Shown here piece after piece: positions 35,912 to 45,365 of a DNA stretch of 64,000 nt. The notes beneath the pieces were generated by a model. That model saw nothing but the letters and a program-made list of their open reading frames with translations. It was not told the origin of the DNA and made no database searches. The stretch's first letter is position 1; each line of letters starts with the position of its first letter. Origin of the DNA: Anaerolineae bacterium. Lineage in GTDB: Bacteria > Chloroflexota > Anaerolineae > DUEN01. A program made the position numbers and the translations under genes. The stretch spans positions 108,634 through 172,633 of the forward strand of contig JANXBS010000004.1 of the NCBI GenBank assembly GCA_025060615.1, given 5' to 3'.

Positions 35912-37291
35912 ATGGAAGCTGTCACCCTCGCGCGATGGCAGTTCGCCATCACAACAGTTTATCACTTCTTCTTCGTGCCTCTGACGTTAGGGCTGTCAGT
36001 GCTGGTGGCACTCATGGAGACCATCTATGTGCGCAGCGGCAACGAGCTCTATAAACAGATGGCTAAATTCTGGGGCAAGCTCTTCTTGATCAACTTCGTT
36101 ATGGGCGTGGTTACCGGCATCGTGCAGGAGTTCCAGTTCGGCATGAACTGGTCGGAGTACTCCCGGTTCGTTGGCGACATCTTCGGCGTGCCATTGGCCA
36201 TCGAGGCGTTACTGGCCTTCTTCCTGGAGTCCACCTTCCTAGGCATCTGGACCTTCGGCTGGGATCGCTTATCCAAAGGGCTACATGCGTTGACCATCTG
36301 GTTGGTAGCCCTCGGATCTAACCTTTCGGCGCTGTGGATCCTCATCGCCAACTCCTTCATGCAACAACCAGTGGGCTTTATCATCCGCGATGGGCGGGCG
36401 GAGATGACCGACTTCAGTGCGGTGGTGTTGAACCCTAACATTTGGGTTCAGTTCCCGCATACTGTGCTGGCTGGGTTCACCACTGCTGCTTTCTTCGTAC
36501 TGGGCATCAGCGCCTATCACCTGTTGCGCGAGCGTCATGTTGATTTCTTCCGTCGGTCGTTTCAGATGGCCAGCATCTTCGGCGCCTTCTCTATTGTGAT
36601 GCTCATCTTCAATGGGCACAGCCAGGCACAGCACATAGTAAAGATCCAGCCCATGAAGATGGCCGCGGCAGAGGCGCTGTGGGAGAGCGAGGACCCGGCT
36701 TCCTTCTCGATCCTCACCATCGGCGATCTGGCCCAACGGCGGGATGTCTTCGCTATCCGCATCCCACGGCTGCTGAGCTTGCTGGCCTACAATCAGCTCA
36801 GCGGCGAAGTTAAAGGGATCTACGACCTGCAGGCAGAATACGAACAGCTTTACGGGCCGGGCGATTACATCCCGCCTGTGGCTATCACGTACTGGAGCTT
36901 TCGTCTGATGGTAGGGGCGGGGTTTGCCATGCTGGCGCTGGCATTGTATGCGCTGTTCCTGACCATGGGAGAGGCCATCAACAGCCAAAACCGCCTGCTT
37001 AGAGCCTTTCTGTGGGCCATCCCCCTACCGTACATCGCTAACACCTTCGGCTGGCTGATGACCGAGATCGGGCGGGCGCCGTGGGTGGTCTATGGGGTTA
37101 TGCGCATTGAGGACGCCGTCTCGCCCACGGTCTCCACGGGTATGGTATTGGCCTCGCTTATCCTCTTCACCCTGATCTATGGCCTGCTGATGTTCGCTGA
37201 TATCTATCTGCTGGTCCGATTTGCCAAGGCGGGGCCGGAAGGGGAGACAGCCGAAACGGGGCCACTCGTAGCTAAGCCGGCTCGCGTGTGA
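35912..37291 (+). CDS. cydA: Cytochrome bd ubiquinol oxidase subunit I
   Basis: A 459-residue membrane protein of the short Q-loop type. Haem and quinol site features are the early His (FAITTVYHFFFVPLTLG, His18), GMNWSEYSRFVGDIFGVPLA, the Glu-rich helix IEALLAFFLESTFLGIW and the late GRAPWVVYGVMRIEDAVSP. With CydB it reduces oxygen at very low concentration without pumping protons. AAGGAG precedes the ATG. It is followed at 16 bases by cydB, and the CydDC assembly exporter is encoded next. Confidence 0.95.
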   Translation: MEAVTLARWQFAITTVYHFFFVPLTLGLSVLVALMETIYVRSGNELYKQMAKFWGKLFLINFVMGVVTGIVQEFQFGMNWSEYSRFVGDIFGVPLAIEALLAFFLESTFLGIWTFGWDRLSKGLHALTIWLVALGSNLSALWILIANSFMQQPVGFIIRDGRAEMTDFSAVVLNPNIWVQFPHTVLAGFTTAAFFVLGISAYHLLRERHVDFFRRSFQMASIFGAFSIVMLIFNGHSQAQHIVKIQPMKMAAAEALWESEDPASFSILTIGDLAQRRDVFAIRIPRLLSLLAYNQLSGEVKGIYDLQAEYEQLYGPGDYIPPVAITYWSFRLMVGAGFAMLALALYALFLTMGEAINSQNRLLRAFLWAIPLPYIANTFGWLMTEIGRAPWVVYGVMRIEDAVSPTVSTGMVLASLILFTLIYGLLMFADIYLLVRFAKAGPEGETAETGPLVAKPARV

Positions 37292-37306
37292 GGGAGGAGG
37301 AACCCT

Positions 37307-38320
37307 ATGGATCTCAACACGCTGTGGTTTGTCTTGATCGCCATCCTCTATATCGGCTTTTTCATCCTAGAGGGCTTCGATTATGGCGTGGGCATTCTAT
37401 TGCCCTTCTTGGGCAAGGATGACCAGCAACGACGGCAGATCATCAACACCATCGGCCCGTTCTGGGATGGAAATGAGGTTTGGTTGATCACCGCAGGTGG
37501 AGCGACGTTCGCCGCGTTTCCGCATTGGTATGCGACCCTCTTTAGCGGATTTTACCTGGCGCTTCTGTTGATCTTGCTGGCCTTGATTTTGCGCGGCGTC
37601 GCGTTTGAGTTCCGCAGCAAAGACGAAAACCCTCTCTGGCGTAGCCTATGGGACTGGGCCATCTTCATCGGGAGCGCGATACCGGCGTTGCTATTCGGCG
37701 TGGCATTTGGCAACTTAGTACGGGGGGTCCCCATTGACGCCAACATGCAGTATGTGGGCACCTTCTTTGATCTACTGAACCCCTACGCGCTAGTGGCTGG
37801 GCTGGCATCGCTCATCACCTTCACGTTGCACGGGGCCATCTTCCTCAGCTTGCGGACGGATGACGAGGTGCTAACGGCGGCGAGATCTGCAGCACGGCGC
37901 CTGTGGCTTCCCACGGTCATCGTCTTGGCAACGCTTTGGGTCTACACATACTTCGCCACCGATATCCTGGAACGGCTGGGGATCAACCCTGGCGTGATCC
38001 CACTCATCGGCATGATCGCTATGCTAGGGACAGGTTACATGTTACGACGGGGATGGGACGGCTGGGCCTTTGTAGGGACGGCTATCTCCATCGCCGCGGC
38101 GGTAATCACCATGTTTATCATTCTGTATCCCCGGGTGATGATCTCCAGCCTGAACCCAGAATGGAGCCTGACCATCTACAACGCCTCATCCAGCCCATAC
38201 ACCTTGCGGCTGATGGCGATCATCGCCGTGATCTTCGTGCCCATCGTGTTAGGATACCAGGCATGGACCTACTGGGTGTTCCGCCACCGGGTGACCCGGG
38301 AGCAAAGGCTGGAGTATTAG
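37307..38320 (+). CDS. cydB: Cytochrome bd ubiquinol oxidase subunit II
   Basis: A 337-residue partner of CydA with about eight membrane segments. Conserved pieces are FFILEGFDYGVGILLPFLGK, IGPFWDGNEVWLITAGGATFAAFP and EFRSKDENPLWRSLWDW. GGAGGAGG lies before the ATG and the spacing to cydA implies one transcript. A strong hairpin follows its stop. Confidence 0.95.
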   Translation: MDLNTLWFVLIAILYIGFFILEGFDYGVGILLPFLGKDDQQRRQIINTIGPFWDGNEVWLITAGGATFAAFPHWYATLFSGFYLALLLILLALILRGVAFEFRSKDENPLWRSLWDWAIFIGSAIPALLFGVAFGNLVRGVPIDANMQYVGTFFDLLNPYALVAGLASLITFTLHGAIFLSLRTDDEVLTAARSAARRLWLPTVIVLATLWVYTYFATDILERLGINPGVIPLIGMIAMLGTGYMLRRGWDGWAFVGTAISIAAAVITMFIILYPRVMISSLNPEWSLTIYNASSSPYTLRLMAIIAVIFVPIVLGYQAWTYWVFRHRVTREQRLEY

Positions 38321-38353
38321 CTCCGCGCGGCCAAGCACAGACGGTTAGACACC

Positions 38354-38382
38354 GTAGGGGGCGACTAGCGGTCGCCCCCTAC
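38354..38382 (+). terminator. Perfect 12-bp hairpin after cydB
   Basis: GTAGGGGGCGAC (38354-38365), loop TAGCG, then the exact complement to 38382, followed by TTATACT. It may terminate cydAB or belong to a mobile intergenic hairpin family; its arm and 5-nt loop resemble the hairpin at 8155-8187 in build. Confidence 0.5.
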
Positions 38383-38446
38383 TTATACTCGGTGAAACGC
38401 GCTCTTGGTCCTCTAAGTGCCAAGTGGCTCTGCCTCTATCAGGTAC

Positions 38447-38457
38447 TTTCACAATCT
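38447..38457 (+). promoter_or_regulatory. TTTCACAATCT motif before cydDC
   Basis: The same 11 bases that overlap the putative cydAB promoter occur 29 bases before the cydD start. A shared redox regulator is possible. Confidence 0.4.
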
Positions 38458-38485
38458 AGGAGAGTAGCGAACAAGCGAAGGGGAG

Positions 38486-40231
38486 ATGAAGCTCGATAGG
38501 CGACTCCTTGCTTACGCCCGGTCTGAGCGTTGGCTCCTGGGGATGACAATCCTCTTCGGCGCGATCGGCGGAGCGCTTACCGTGCTGCAGGCCCAATATC
38601 TGACCTGCATCATTGACAGAGTATTCCTCCAACGGGCCTCTTTGGCCGACGTGATTCCTTTTTTAGGCTGGCTGGCTCTATGCATCTTAGGACGGGCAGC
38701 TTGCACCTGGGCTAGTGAAGCTGGCGGCGCGAGCCTAGCAGCCCGGATCAAGATCGCGCTGCGCGAACGCCTATATTGGCACGCCCTCTCACTGGGCCCC
38801 CTGTGGGCTCGCGGCGAACGCACAGGGGAATTGGCCAACGCGATGACCGAAGGGATCGAGGCGCTCGATGTCTACTTCAGTGGCTATCTGCCGCAGCTGG
38901 CATTAGCTGCCCTAATCCCGCTGACGATCTTGGGCTTCGTATTACCTATTGACCCTCTCTCGGCGCTCATCCTGTTCCTTACTGCCCCGCTGATTCCTAT
39001 CTTCATGAGATTGATCGGCTCCGCCTCTGACGCCCTGACCCGCCGCCAATGGGAGTCGTTGAGCCGGCTGAGCGCACACTTTTTCGACGTCTTACAAGGG
39101 CTGACAACGCTGAAAATTCTGGGACGCAGCCGCGATCAGATTGAGACAATCCGCGTTGTAACAGATCGCTTTCGCCAAGCGACGTTAAGCGTGTTGCGCG
39201 TGGCATTTCTCTCCGCCCTCGCCCTAGAGCTGGTATCCACTATTAGCACCGCGGTCGTCGCAGTGACGGTCGGCCTGCGTCTGCTCTATGGTCACCTCAC
39301 CTTTGGACAGGCGTTCTTTGTGCTGCTTCTGGCGCCGGAGTTTTACCTTCCGCTGCGATTGCTGGGCATCCGCTTCCATGCAGGCATCTCCGGGATCACA
39401 GCCGCACAGCGCATCTTCGCCATCCTGGAGTCCGAGCCAATAGCTCCGCCCCCTTCCTCACCACCTGAGGTGGGGCGTCGTGCCCAGATCGAGCCGCCGC
39501 TGACGGTGCGATTTCATGGTGTGAGTTGTCAGTATCCAGACGCCATGGCTCCAGCCCTCACCGATGTGTCATTTACCATCGAACCCGGACAGAAAGTGGC
39601 CGTGGTCGGGCCGACGGGAGCGGGAAAGAGCACGCTGACGCATCTGCTTTTGAGGTTCCTAGAGCCCACTATGGGCTATATCACGATCAACGGTATGCCC
39701 CTCCGCGAGATCGATCCTGCAGAGTGGCGATCACTAATCGCATGGGTGCCACAGATGCCGTATCTGTTTCACGACACGGTGGCCGCCAACATCCGCCTAG
39801 CGAAGCCAGACGCATCCATGGACCAGGTCGTCGAGGCGGCGCGCCTGGCTCACGCGCACGAGTTCATCTGCGAGCTGCCCGATGGCTACTATACGGTAAT
39901 CGGCGAGCGCGGCCAGCGTCTCAGTGGTGGGCAGGCCCAGCGACTGGCACTGGCCCGGGCGTTTCTTAAAAATGCCCCGCTCTTGATCCTTGATGAGCCC
40001 AGCGCTAGCCTGGATCCCGAGCACGAGCACTGGATCAGCCAGGCGATCCAACGGCTGCTGCAAAGGCGAAGCGCCCTGATCATCGCCCATCGGCTGAACA
40101 CAATACGAGAGGCTGACCAGATCCTGGTGCTGGATGGTGGTCGCCTAGTACAGATGGGCCGGCATGTTGAGCTAATCGAACAGCCTGGGCTGTATCGGCA
40201 ACTGATCCTGGCAGGAGGCACAATCCCATGA
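38486..40231 (+). CDS. cydD: Glutathione/cysteine exporter-type ABC protein CydD
   Basis: A 581-residue half transporter: six membrane segments (residues 1-310) fused to an ATPase with Walker A GPTGAGKST, signature RLSGGQAQRLALARAF and Walker B LLILDEPSASLDPE. With CydC it exports low-molecular thiols and binds haem, and is needed for cytochrome bd assembly. Start ATG after AAGGGGAG. The stop overlaps the cydC start (ATGA, 4 bases). Confidence 0.9.
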   Translation: MKLDRRLLAYARSERWLLGMTILFGAIGGALTVLQAQYLTCIIDRVFLQRASLADVIPFLGWLALCILGRAACTWASEAGGASLAARIKIALRERLYWHALSLGPLWARGERTGELANAMTEGIEALDVYFSGYLPQLALAALIPLTILGFVLPIDPLSALILFLTAPLIPIFMRLIGSASDALTRRQWESLSRLSAHFFDVLQGLTTLKILGRSRDQIETIRVVTDRFRQATLSVLRVAFLSALALELVSTISTAVVAVTVGLRLLYGHLTFGQAFFVLLLAPEFYLPLRLLGIRFHAGISGITAAQRIFAILESEPIAPPPSSPPEVGRRAQIEPPLTVRFHGVSCQYPDAMAPALTDVSFTIEPGQKVAVVGPTGAGKSTLTHLLLRFLEPTMGYITINGMPLREIDPAEWRSLIAWVPQMPYLFHDTVAANIRLAKPDASMDQVVEAARLAHAHEFICELPDGYYTVIGERGQRLSGGQAQRLALARAFLKNAPLLILDEPSASLDPEHEHWISQAIQRLLQRRSALIIAHRLNTIREADQILVLDGGRLVQMGRHVELIEQPGLYRQLILAGGTIP

Positions 40232-41979
40232 AGCATCCACTGTGGCACCTGATTCGGTTGCTCCTCCCGTTCCGGCGATGGATCGCTCTCTCGATCGCTC
40301 TAGGGGCCCTGACAGTTCTCAGCAGCGTAGGGTTGATGGCCACATCTGCATACATCATCGCAGCGGCAGCCCTACACCCGTCCATCGCTGACCTCCAGGT
40401 TGCCATCGTAGGGGTGCGGTTCTTCGGCTTGGCACGCGGGGTTTTCCGCTATCTGGAGCGTTACCTCTCCCACGAGGTCACATTTCGCCTCCTGGGGCAA
40501 TTGCGCGTCTGGTTTTATGCGGCACTGGAGCCACTGGCTCCCGCCCGGCTATGGGCTTATCACAGCGGCGATCTACTCACTCGCGCAGTAGGAGATATCG
40601 AGGCACTGCAGCACTTCTACATACGCGCGATAGCGCCGCCCCTCGTAGCCGCTCTCATTGCAGTCACTACGAGTGCCCTCCTTGGATCGTTTAATGCCCT
40701 GCTGGGAACAGCCCTCTTGGGCCTGTTCGCCATCGGCGGGTTCGGTTTGGCCTGGTTGAGCTGGCACTTCAGTCGGACCTCTGGCAGAGAAGTCATCCGT
40801 CGGCGAGCCCAGGCCACAACGCTCATCACCGATGGCATCCAGGGGATGGCGGACCTCCTAGCGTTCGGACAGGAACATAGCTATGCAAATCAACTGGGCG
40901 ATGCCCACCGAGCGTGGGCGCGCTCACAATGCCGCTTAGGGTGGCTTAACGCTGTGCAGGACGGGCTGGGGATCGCGCTCATGCACGGCGGAGCCATGAT
41001 GATCCTGGCCCTGGCAATCCCGTTGGCCTATCACGGTGAGATCGCAGGGGTATATCTGGCGGTTATCACGCTGGGCGCCCTGGCCAGCTTTGAGGCCGCG
41101 CTCGCTCTGCCGCAGGCGGCGCACCATCTGGCCAGCAGCCTCGAGGCAGCCCGCCGCTTATTCGAGATCACCGATGCCGAGCCACCGATCCGCGAGCCAG
41201 AACGAGCCATACCGCCTCCAGCATCGCCGATCGTGAGGATCCGCGATCTGTGGCTGCGCTACGGCTCCGACGAGCCATGGGCGCTTCGAGGGGTCAACCT
41301 GGACCTGCTCCCCGGCCACTCCATCGCAGTGGTCGGCCCGAGTGGCTCCGGGAAATCCAGTCTTGCGCGCGCTCTGCTTCGCCTTTGGGAGTACGAGCGG
41401 GGCTCCATCACTATAGGCGGCGTCGAACTACGCCAGATCGCCAGCAGCGATGTCCCGCGCATCTTCGCCTATGTGGCACAACAAACACACCTCTTCAACG
41501 GCACGATCCGTGAAAACCTGCTGCTGGCCTGCCCTAATGCCGCAGAGGAAGATATAATACGTGCGGCGGAGGCAGCCCAGGCACACGCGTTTATCGCCTC
41601 TCTCCCTCGTGGATACGACACATGGGTTGGCGAGCTGGGGCTGCGGCTCAGCGGCGGCGAGCGGCAGAGGATCGCCATCGCTCGAGCGCTCCTGCAAGAC
41701 GCCCCAGTACTCATCCTCGACGAGCCCACCGCTAACCTGGACGCCATTACCGAACGGCGGCTGCTGGAAGTCATCCGCCAAATCGCTCGCGATCGAAGCC
41801 TGCTGTTGATCACGCATCGTCTGACCGGCATCGCTTGGGCTGATGAGATCCTGGTCCTGAAGGGCGGACAAATCGTAGAGCGAGGCAGCCATGAAGAGCT
41901 ATTGCGACATCACGGCGAATACTGGCGCATGTTAACCCTGCAACAAAGCGCCATCCCCGATATGACACCCTCTGGCTGA
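40228..41979 (+). CDS. cydC: Thiol exporter-type ABC protein CydC
   Basis: A 583-residue partner of CydD. The membrane part contains the CydC pattern SSVGLMATSAYIIAAAALHPSIADLQVAIVGVRFFGL and RYLERYLSHEVTFRLL; the ATPase has GPSGSGKSS, RLSGGERQRIAIARALL and VLILDEPTANLD. It overlaps cydD by 4 bases, so the two are translationally coupled and should form a heterodimer. Confidence 0.92.
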   Translation: MKHPLWHLIRLLLPFRRWIALSIALGALTVLSSVGLMATSAYIIAAAALHPSIADLQVAIVGVRFFGLARGVFRYLERYLSHEVTFRLLGQLRVWFYAALEPLAPARLWAYHSGDLLTRAVGDIEALQHFYIRAIAPPLVAALIAVTTSALLGSFNALLGTALLGLFAIGGFGLAWLSWHFSRTSGREVIRRRAQATTLITDGIQGMADLLAFGQEHSYANQLGDAHRAWARSQCRLGWLNAVQDGLGIALMHGGAMMILALAIPLAYHGEIAGVYLAVITLGALASFEAALALPQAAHHLASSLEAARRLFEITDAEPPIREPERAIPPPASPIVRIRDLWLRYGSDEPWALRGVNLDLLPGHSIAVVGPSGSGKSSLARALLRLWEYERGSITIGGVELRQIASSDVPRIFAYVAQQTHLFNGTIRENLLLACPNAAEEDIIRAAEAAQAHAFIASLPRGYDTWVGELGLRLSGGERQRIAIARALLQDAPVLILDEPTANLDAITERRLLEVIRQIARDRSLLLITHRLTGIAWADEILVLKGGQIVERGSHEELLRHHGEYWRMLTLQQSAIPDMTPSG

Positions 41980-42072
41980 TCCCCAGGCCGCAGCCCCAAA
42001 GGCGGACAGGAACCCAGCCATGGCCTCTTACCGCTCGAACAGAGTGGCATGGCGAGGTTCTTGCTTATAAAA

Positions 42073-42096
42073 TTGGATGGTAAAATCAGCGTCCAA
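42073..42096. promoter_or_regulatory. Inverted TTGGA/TCCAA pair upstream of the MocR-type gene
   Basis: TTGGA (42073-42077) and TCCAA (42092-42096) flank a 14-bp A+T-rich spacer. A second pair lies at 42137-42150. A TTGACA hexamer (42104-42109) lies between the two pairs, so these are candidate operator sites for the adjacent regulator. Confidence 0.45.
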
Positions 42097-42136
42097 TTGG
42101 CCCTTGACAGCGGCTTTCAGCGCGCGAAAGTGATAT

Positions 42137-42150
42137 TTGGATGAGTCCAA
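42137..42150. promoter_or_regulatory. Palindrome TTGGA-TGAG-TCCAA
   Basis: A compact inverted repeat of the same half-site, 18 bases before the preferred start codon of the regulator. It suggests autoregulation. Confidence 0.45.
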
Positions 42151-42167
42151 TTATAAGCGGAGCGCTG

Positions 42168-43691
42168 ATGCAGCTTACCTTAGACCGCGACAGCCCTGTG
42201 CCACTTTATCGACAGATTGTATACCAAATCCGGGAGATGATCCTCTCAGGTAAACTGCCCCCCGGCGCTCGCTTGCCTGCTGAGCGCTCCCTCGCCGCCG
42301 CATTGGGCGTCAACCGCACTACCATCGTCAACGCCTATCAGGAACTTCGGGCGGATGGGCTAGTGGAGGCTCATGTGGGACGCGGAACCACCGTTCGCTC
42401 ACCAACTTCCTCAATCCAAGCAGAATTCTCACCGCCGTTGTCCTGGCCAAATCTGCTGGCCTTGCGAGCGCGTCACTTGTATAACTCTTCCGTCCAAGAG
42501 ATCGCCCGCCTGGTGGCTCGAGAAGGCATGATCGGCCTGGCGACGGGATTACCCACCTCGGAGATGTCCCCCATCGTGGACCTCCAACAGCTTGTTCACG
42601 GCATCTTGGGACGCGAGGGGGCGTGGGTACTTCGAGACTCCCCCACCGAAGGCTTGGAGCCCCTACGGGAAGCAATCGCCTCATGGCTAGCGCTCAAGGG
42701 ATGTGCCGTCTCACCGCGCCAAGTGTTAGTTGTGTCCGGTTCCCAGCAAGGGCTGGACCTGGCCGCCCGATTATTGCTGGAACCGGGAGACGCGGTCATC
42801 GTCGAGGCGCCTACGTATCTCGGCGCGCTCCAGGTGTTCCGCATGGCCGGCGCGCGGCTCATCGGTATCCCCATGGATGAGTCCGGCATGCGAGTGGATT
42901 TGCTGGAGCCGTTACTGGCCCACTATCGGCCACGGCTGATCTACACTATGCCGACCTTCCAGAACCCTACCGGCGCTACCCTTATCCCAGAGCGGAGGGA
43001 GCGCCTCCTAGCATTGGCTGGCCGCTATCAGGTGCCCATCCTGGAGGATGACTCTTACAGCGACTTATATTACGATGCCCCTCCGCCAGCGTCCCTCTTA
43101 GCATACGACCGCCATGGGGTGGTGCTTCATCTCGGCAGCCTCTCGCCGGCGCTGGGCCCCGGGCTACGACTGGGCTGGATCGTGGCGCCGATGCCGACGC
43201 TAGAGCCGTTGACCGCTTTGAAACAGGTGGCTGACCTCCACCCAAGCACGCTTATTCAGGTGATGGCCTTGGAGCTGTTACGCAGCGGACAACTGGCCGC
43301 CCACCTAGGATGGGCGCGCCAGGTCTATGCGCGCCGCAGAGACGCCATGGAACAGGCCCTTCGCCGATATATGAGCGCAACGTCCTCGTTTCCGCTTCTA
43401 ACATGGCAGACTCCCCATGGGGGCTTCTACTACTGGTGTCGTCTACCGGACGGACTTCGCGCCTGGGATGTGCTTCATAAAGCGGCACACGAAGGGGTGG
43501 TCTTCGTACCGGGAGAAATCTTCTTCCCCGACGGGGAGGGAGCCCCATTCCTGCGCCTGAATTTCTCGCATCCTACGGAGGCACAGATCGAAGAGGGCAT
43601 CCGCCGGCTGGCGCAGGCGATCCAGCGGATGTGCGGGCCCAGTTTGGAAGCAGCTAGATCGATCCAGGTGGCCATCCGACCAGTGGTGTGA
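42168..43691 (+). CDS. MocR-type regulator (GntR HTH plus aminotransferase fold) lacking the PLP lysine
   Basis: A 507-residue protein. Residues 1-75 are a GntR winged helix (PLYRQIVYQIREMILSGKLPPG, RSLAAALGVNRTTIVNAYQELRADGLV); residues about 110-500 have a class I aminotransferase fold (FQNPTGATLIPERRERLL, ILEDDSYSDLYYD, PGLRLGWIVAP). In MocR proteins the motif is normally SxSKxLxPGLRLG with the PLP-binding Lys; here it is SLSPALGPGLRLG, with CCG (Pro) at 43146-43148. PLP could then bind only non-covalently, or not at all. ATG 42168 with GGAG is preferred to 42141. It is placed 84 bases before pdxS and is probably its regulator. Confidence 0.88.
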   Translation: MQLTLDRDSPVPLYRQIVYQIREMILSGKLPPGARLPAERSLAAALGVNRTTIVNAYQELRADGLVEAHVGRGTTVRSPTSSIQAEFSPPLSWPNLLALRARHLYNSSVQEIARLVAREGMIGLATGLPTSEMSPIVDLQQLVHGILGREGAWVLRDSPTEGLEPLREAIASWLALKGCAVSPRQVLVVSGSQQGLDLAARLLLEPGDAVIVEAPTYLGALQVFRMAGARLIGIPMDESGMRVDLLEPLLAHYRPRLIYTMPTFQNPTGATLIPERRERLLALAGRYQVPILEDDSYSDLYYDAPPPASLLAYDRHGVVLHLGSLSPALGPGLRLGWIVAPMPTLEPLTALKQVADLHPSTLIQVMALELLRSGQLAAHLGWARQVYARRRDAMEQALRRYMSATSSFPLLTWQTPHGGFYYWCRLPDGLRAWDVLHKAAHEGVVFVPGEIFFPDGEGAPFLRLNFSHPTEAQIEEGIRRLAQAIQRMCGPSLEAARSIQVAIRPVV

Positions 43692-43775
43692 ACTTGTGAA
43701 TCTTCGCCAAGCCAAAGAAAGATTGCGGCCACATGAGCTATGGACGGCTAAAGAAGAAGAGGAGGAGGAAAAACT

Positions 43776-44663
43776 ATGGAACGCCAGATCGGAACGGTCA
43801 CGGTCCAACGCGGGCTGGCGCAAATGCTTAAGGGTGGCGTAATCATGGATGTGGTGACGCCGGAGCAAGCACAGATCGCAGAAGCGGCCGGCGCCTGTGC
43901 AGTGATGGCTCTCGAGCGGGTTCCAGCAGACATCCGCGCCCAGGGAGGTGTGGCCCGCATGAGCGACCCTGAGCTCATCCTGCGAATCATGAAAGCCGTC
44001 AGTATCCCGGTAATGGCCAAGTGCCGGATCGGCCACTTTGTAGAGGCGCAGATCTTAGAAGCTTTGGGCGTGGATTTTATTGACGAGTCGGAGGTGCTGA
44101 CACCAGCCGACGAAGAGCACCACATTGACAAGCGCCGGTTCAAGGTCCCGTTCGTCTGCGGCTGTCGAGACCTAGGCGAGGCGCTCCGGCGCATCGGCGA
44201 GGGCGCGGCAATGATCCGGACCAAGGGGGAGGCAGGCACGGGCAACGTAGTAGAGGCCGTGCGCCACGCGAGGGCCGTGATGCGGGAGATCCGGAAGCTG
44301 ACGACCATGGCTCCAGAGGAACGGATGGCCTATGCGAAAGAGATCGGCGCGCCTTATGAGCTGGTCGAAGAGACGGCAGAGTTGGGACGGCTGCCGGTGG
44401 TGAACTTCGCTGCGGGCGGCATCGCCACCCCGGCCGACGCAGCGCTAATGATGCAGCTAGGCATGGATGGAGTATTTGTCGGCTCTGGCATCTTCAAGAG
44501 CGCCGATCCCGAGCGGCGCGCCTGGGCGATTGTCCAGGCGGTGACCCACTACAATGATCCATACATCCTGGCCGAGATATCGCGCGGACTGGGCGAGCCT
44601 ATGCGCGGGTTGGAGCTCGCAGCGATCCCACTAGAAGAACGATTGGCGGTTCGAGGGTGGTAA
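43776..44663 (+). CDS. pdxS: Pyridoxal 5'-phosphate synthase subunit PdxS
   Basis: A 295-residue TIM-barrel synthase that builds PLP from ribose 5-phosphate, glyceraldehyde 3-phosphate and ammonia. Conserved segments are [44 protein letters not shown] (catalytic Lys), [19 protein letters not shown] and [19 protein letters not shown] precedes the ATG. The stop is 3 bases before pdxT. Confidence 0.97.
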   Translation: MERQIGTVTVQRGLAQMLKGGVIMDVVTPEQAQIAEAAGACAVMALERVPADIRAQGGVARMSDPELILRIMKAVSIPVMAKCRIGHFVEAQILEALGVDFIDESEVLTPADEEHHIDKRRFKVPFVCGCRDLGEALRRIGEGAAMIRTKGEAGTGNVVEAVRHARAVMREIRKLTTMAPEERMAYAKEIGAPYELVEETAELGRLPVVNFAAGGIATPADAALMMQLGMDGVFVGSGIFKSADPERRAWAIVQAVTHYNDPYILAEISRGLGEPMRGLELAAIPLEERLAVRGW

Positions 44664-44666
44664 GCG

Positions 44667-45257
44667 ATGGTGATCGGTGTACTGGCGTTGCAGGGAGCGT
44701 TCGTGGAGCACATTCGGATGCTGCAAGCGCTAGGCGTCGACGCACGTCCCGTTCGTCTGCCGAAGGCGCTGGAAGAAGTGGATGGGCTGATCATCCCAGG
44801 CGGAGAAAGCACGACCATTGGCAAATTAGCGATGGCTTATGGGCTGCTGGAGCCTATCCAGCGAAAAGCAAAAGCCGGTAAGCCTATCTGGGGCACTTGC
44901 GCCGGGATGATCCTGCTGGCCAACGAGGTAGAAGAGGACGCTCCGCCGCTCTTGAGATTGATGCATATCCAGGTACGGCGCAACGCCTTCGGCCGCCAAG
45001 TGGACAGCTTTGAGGCCGACCTGGCAATCCCTGCCCTTGACTCTATCGCAAGTGCAGACGAGCGTGGGCTTCCCTTTCATGCCGTGTTCATCCGGGCGCC
45101 CCACGTAGTTCGAGCAGGACGAGAGGTAACCGTGCTGGCACGTCTGGAAGATGGCACGATCGTGGCCGCACAGCAAGGGAATCTCCTCGCAACCGCCTTT
45201 CATCCAGAGCTCACCCGAGACACCCGCTTCCACCGCTACTTTCTCTCCATGCTTTGA
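44667..45257 (+). CDS. pdxT: Pyridoxal 5'-phosphate synthase glutaminase subunit PdxT
   Basis: A 196-residue class I glutaminase that feeds ammonia to PdxS. It shows LQGAFVEHIRML, IIPGGESTTIGKLA, the nucleophile in IWGTCAGMILLA and the His-Glu pair in TAFHPELTRD. The ATG lies 3 bases after the pdxS stop, so translation is coupled. Confidence 0.96.
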   Translation: MVIGVLALQGAFVEHIRMLQALGVDARPVRLPKALEEVDGLIIPGGESTTIGKLAMAYGLLEPIQRKAKAGKPIWGTCAGMILLANEVEEDAPPLLRLMHIQVRRNAFGRQVDSFEADLAIPALDSIASADERGLPFHAVFIRAPHVVRAGREVTVLARLEDGTIVAAQQGNLLATAFHPELTRDTRFHRYFLSML

Positions 45258-45365
45258 CCTCTCATCCCCCCTCCCAAAGCCGGAGCAGGAACACACAGTA
45301 GGATCTCAGTCCCGAACCTGGGCCACTAGCATTTTTGTGAGAAAGCGAGTATCCTTCCGGCGAAG

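Noticed and set aside
37903-38499. 198-residue plus-strand frame overlapping cydB
   Set aside because: It is an alternative frame of cydB running through the 12-bp hairpin, with an Arg/His/Pro-rich composition typical of shadow frames.
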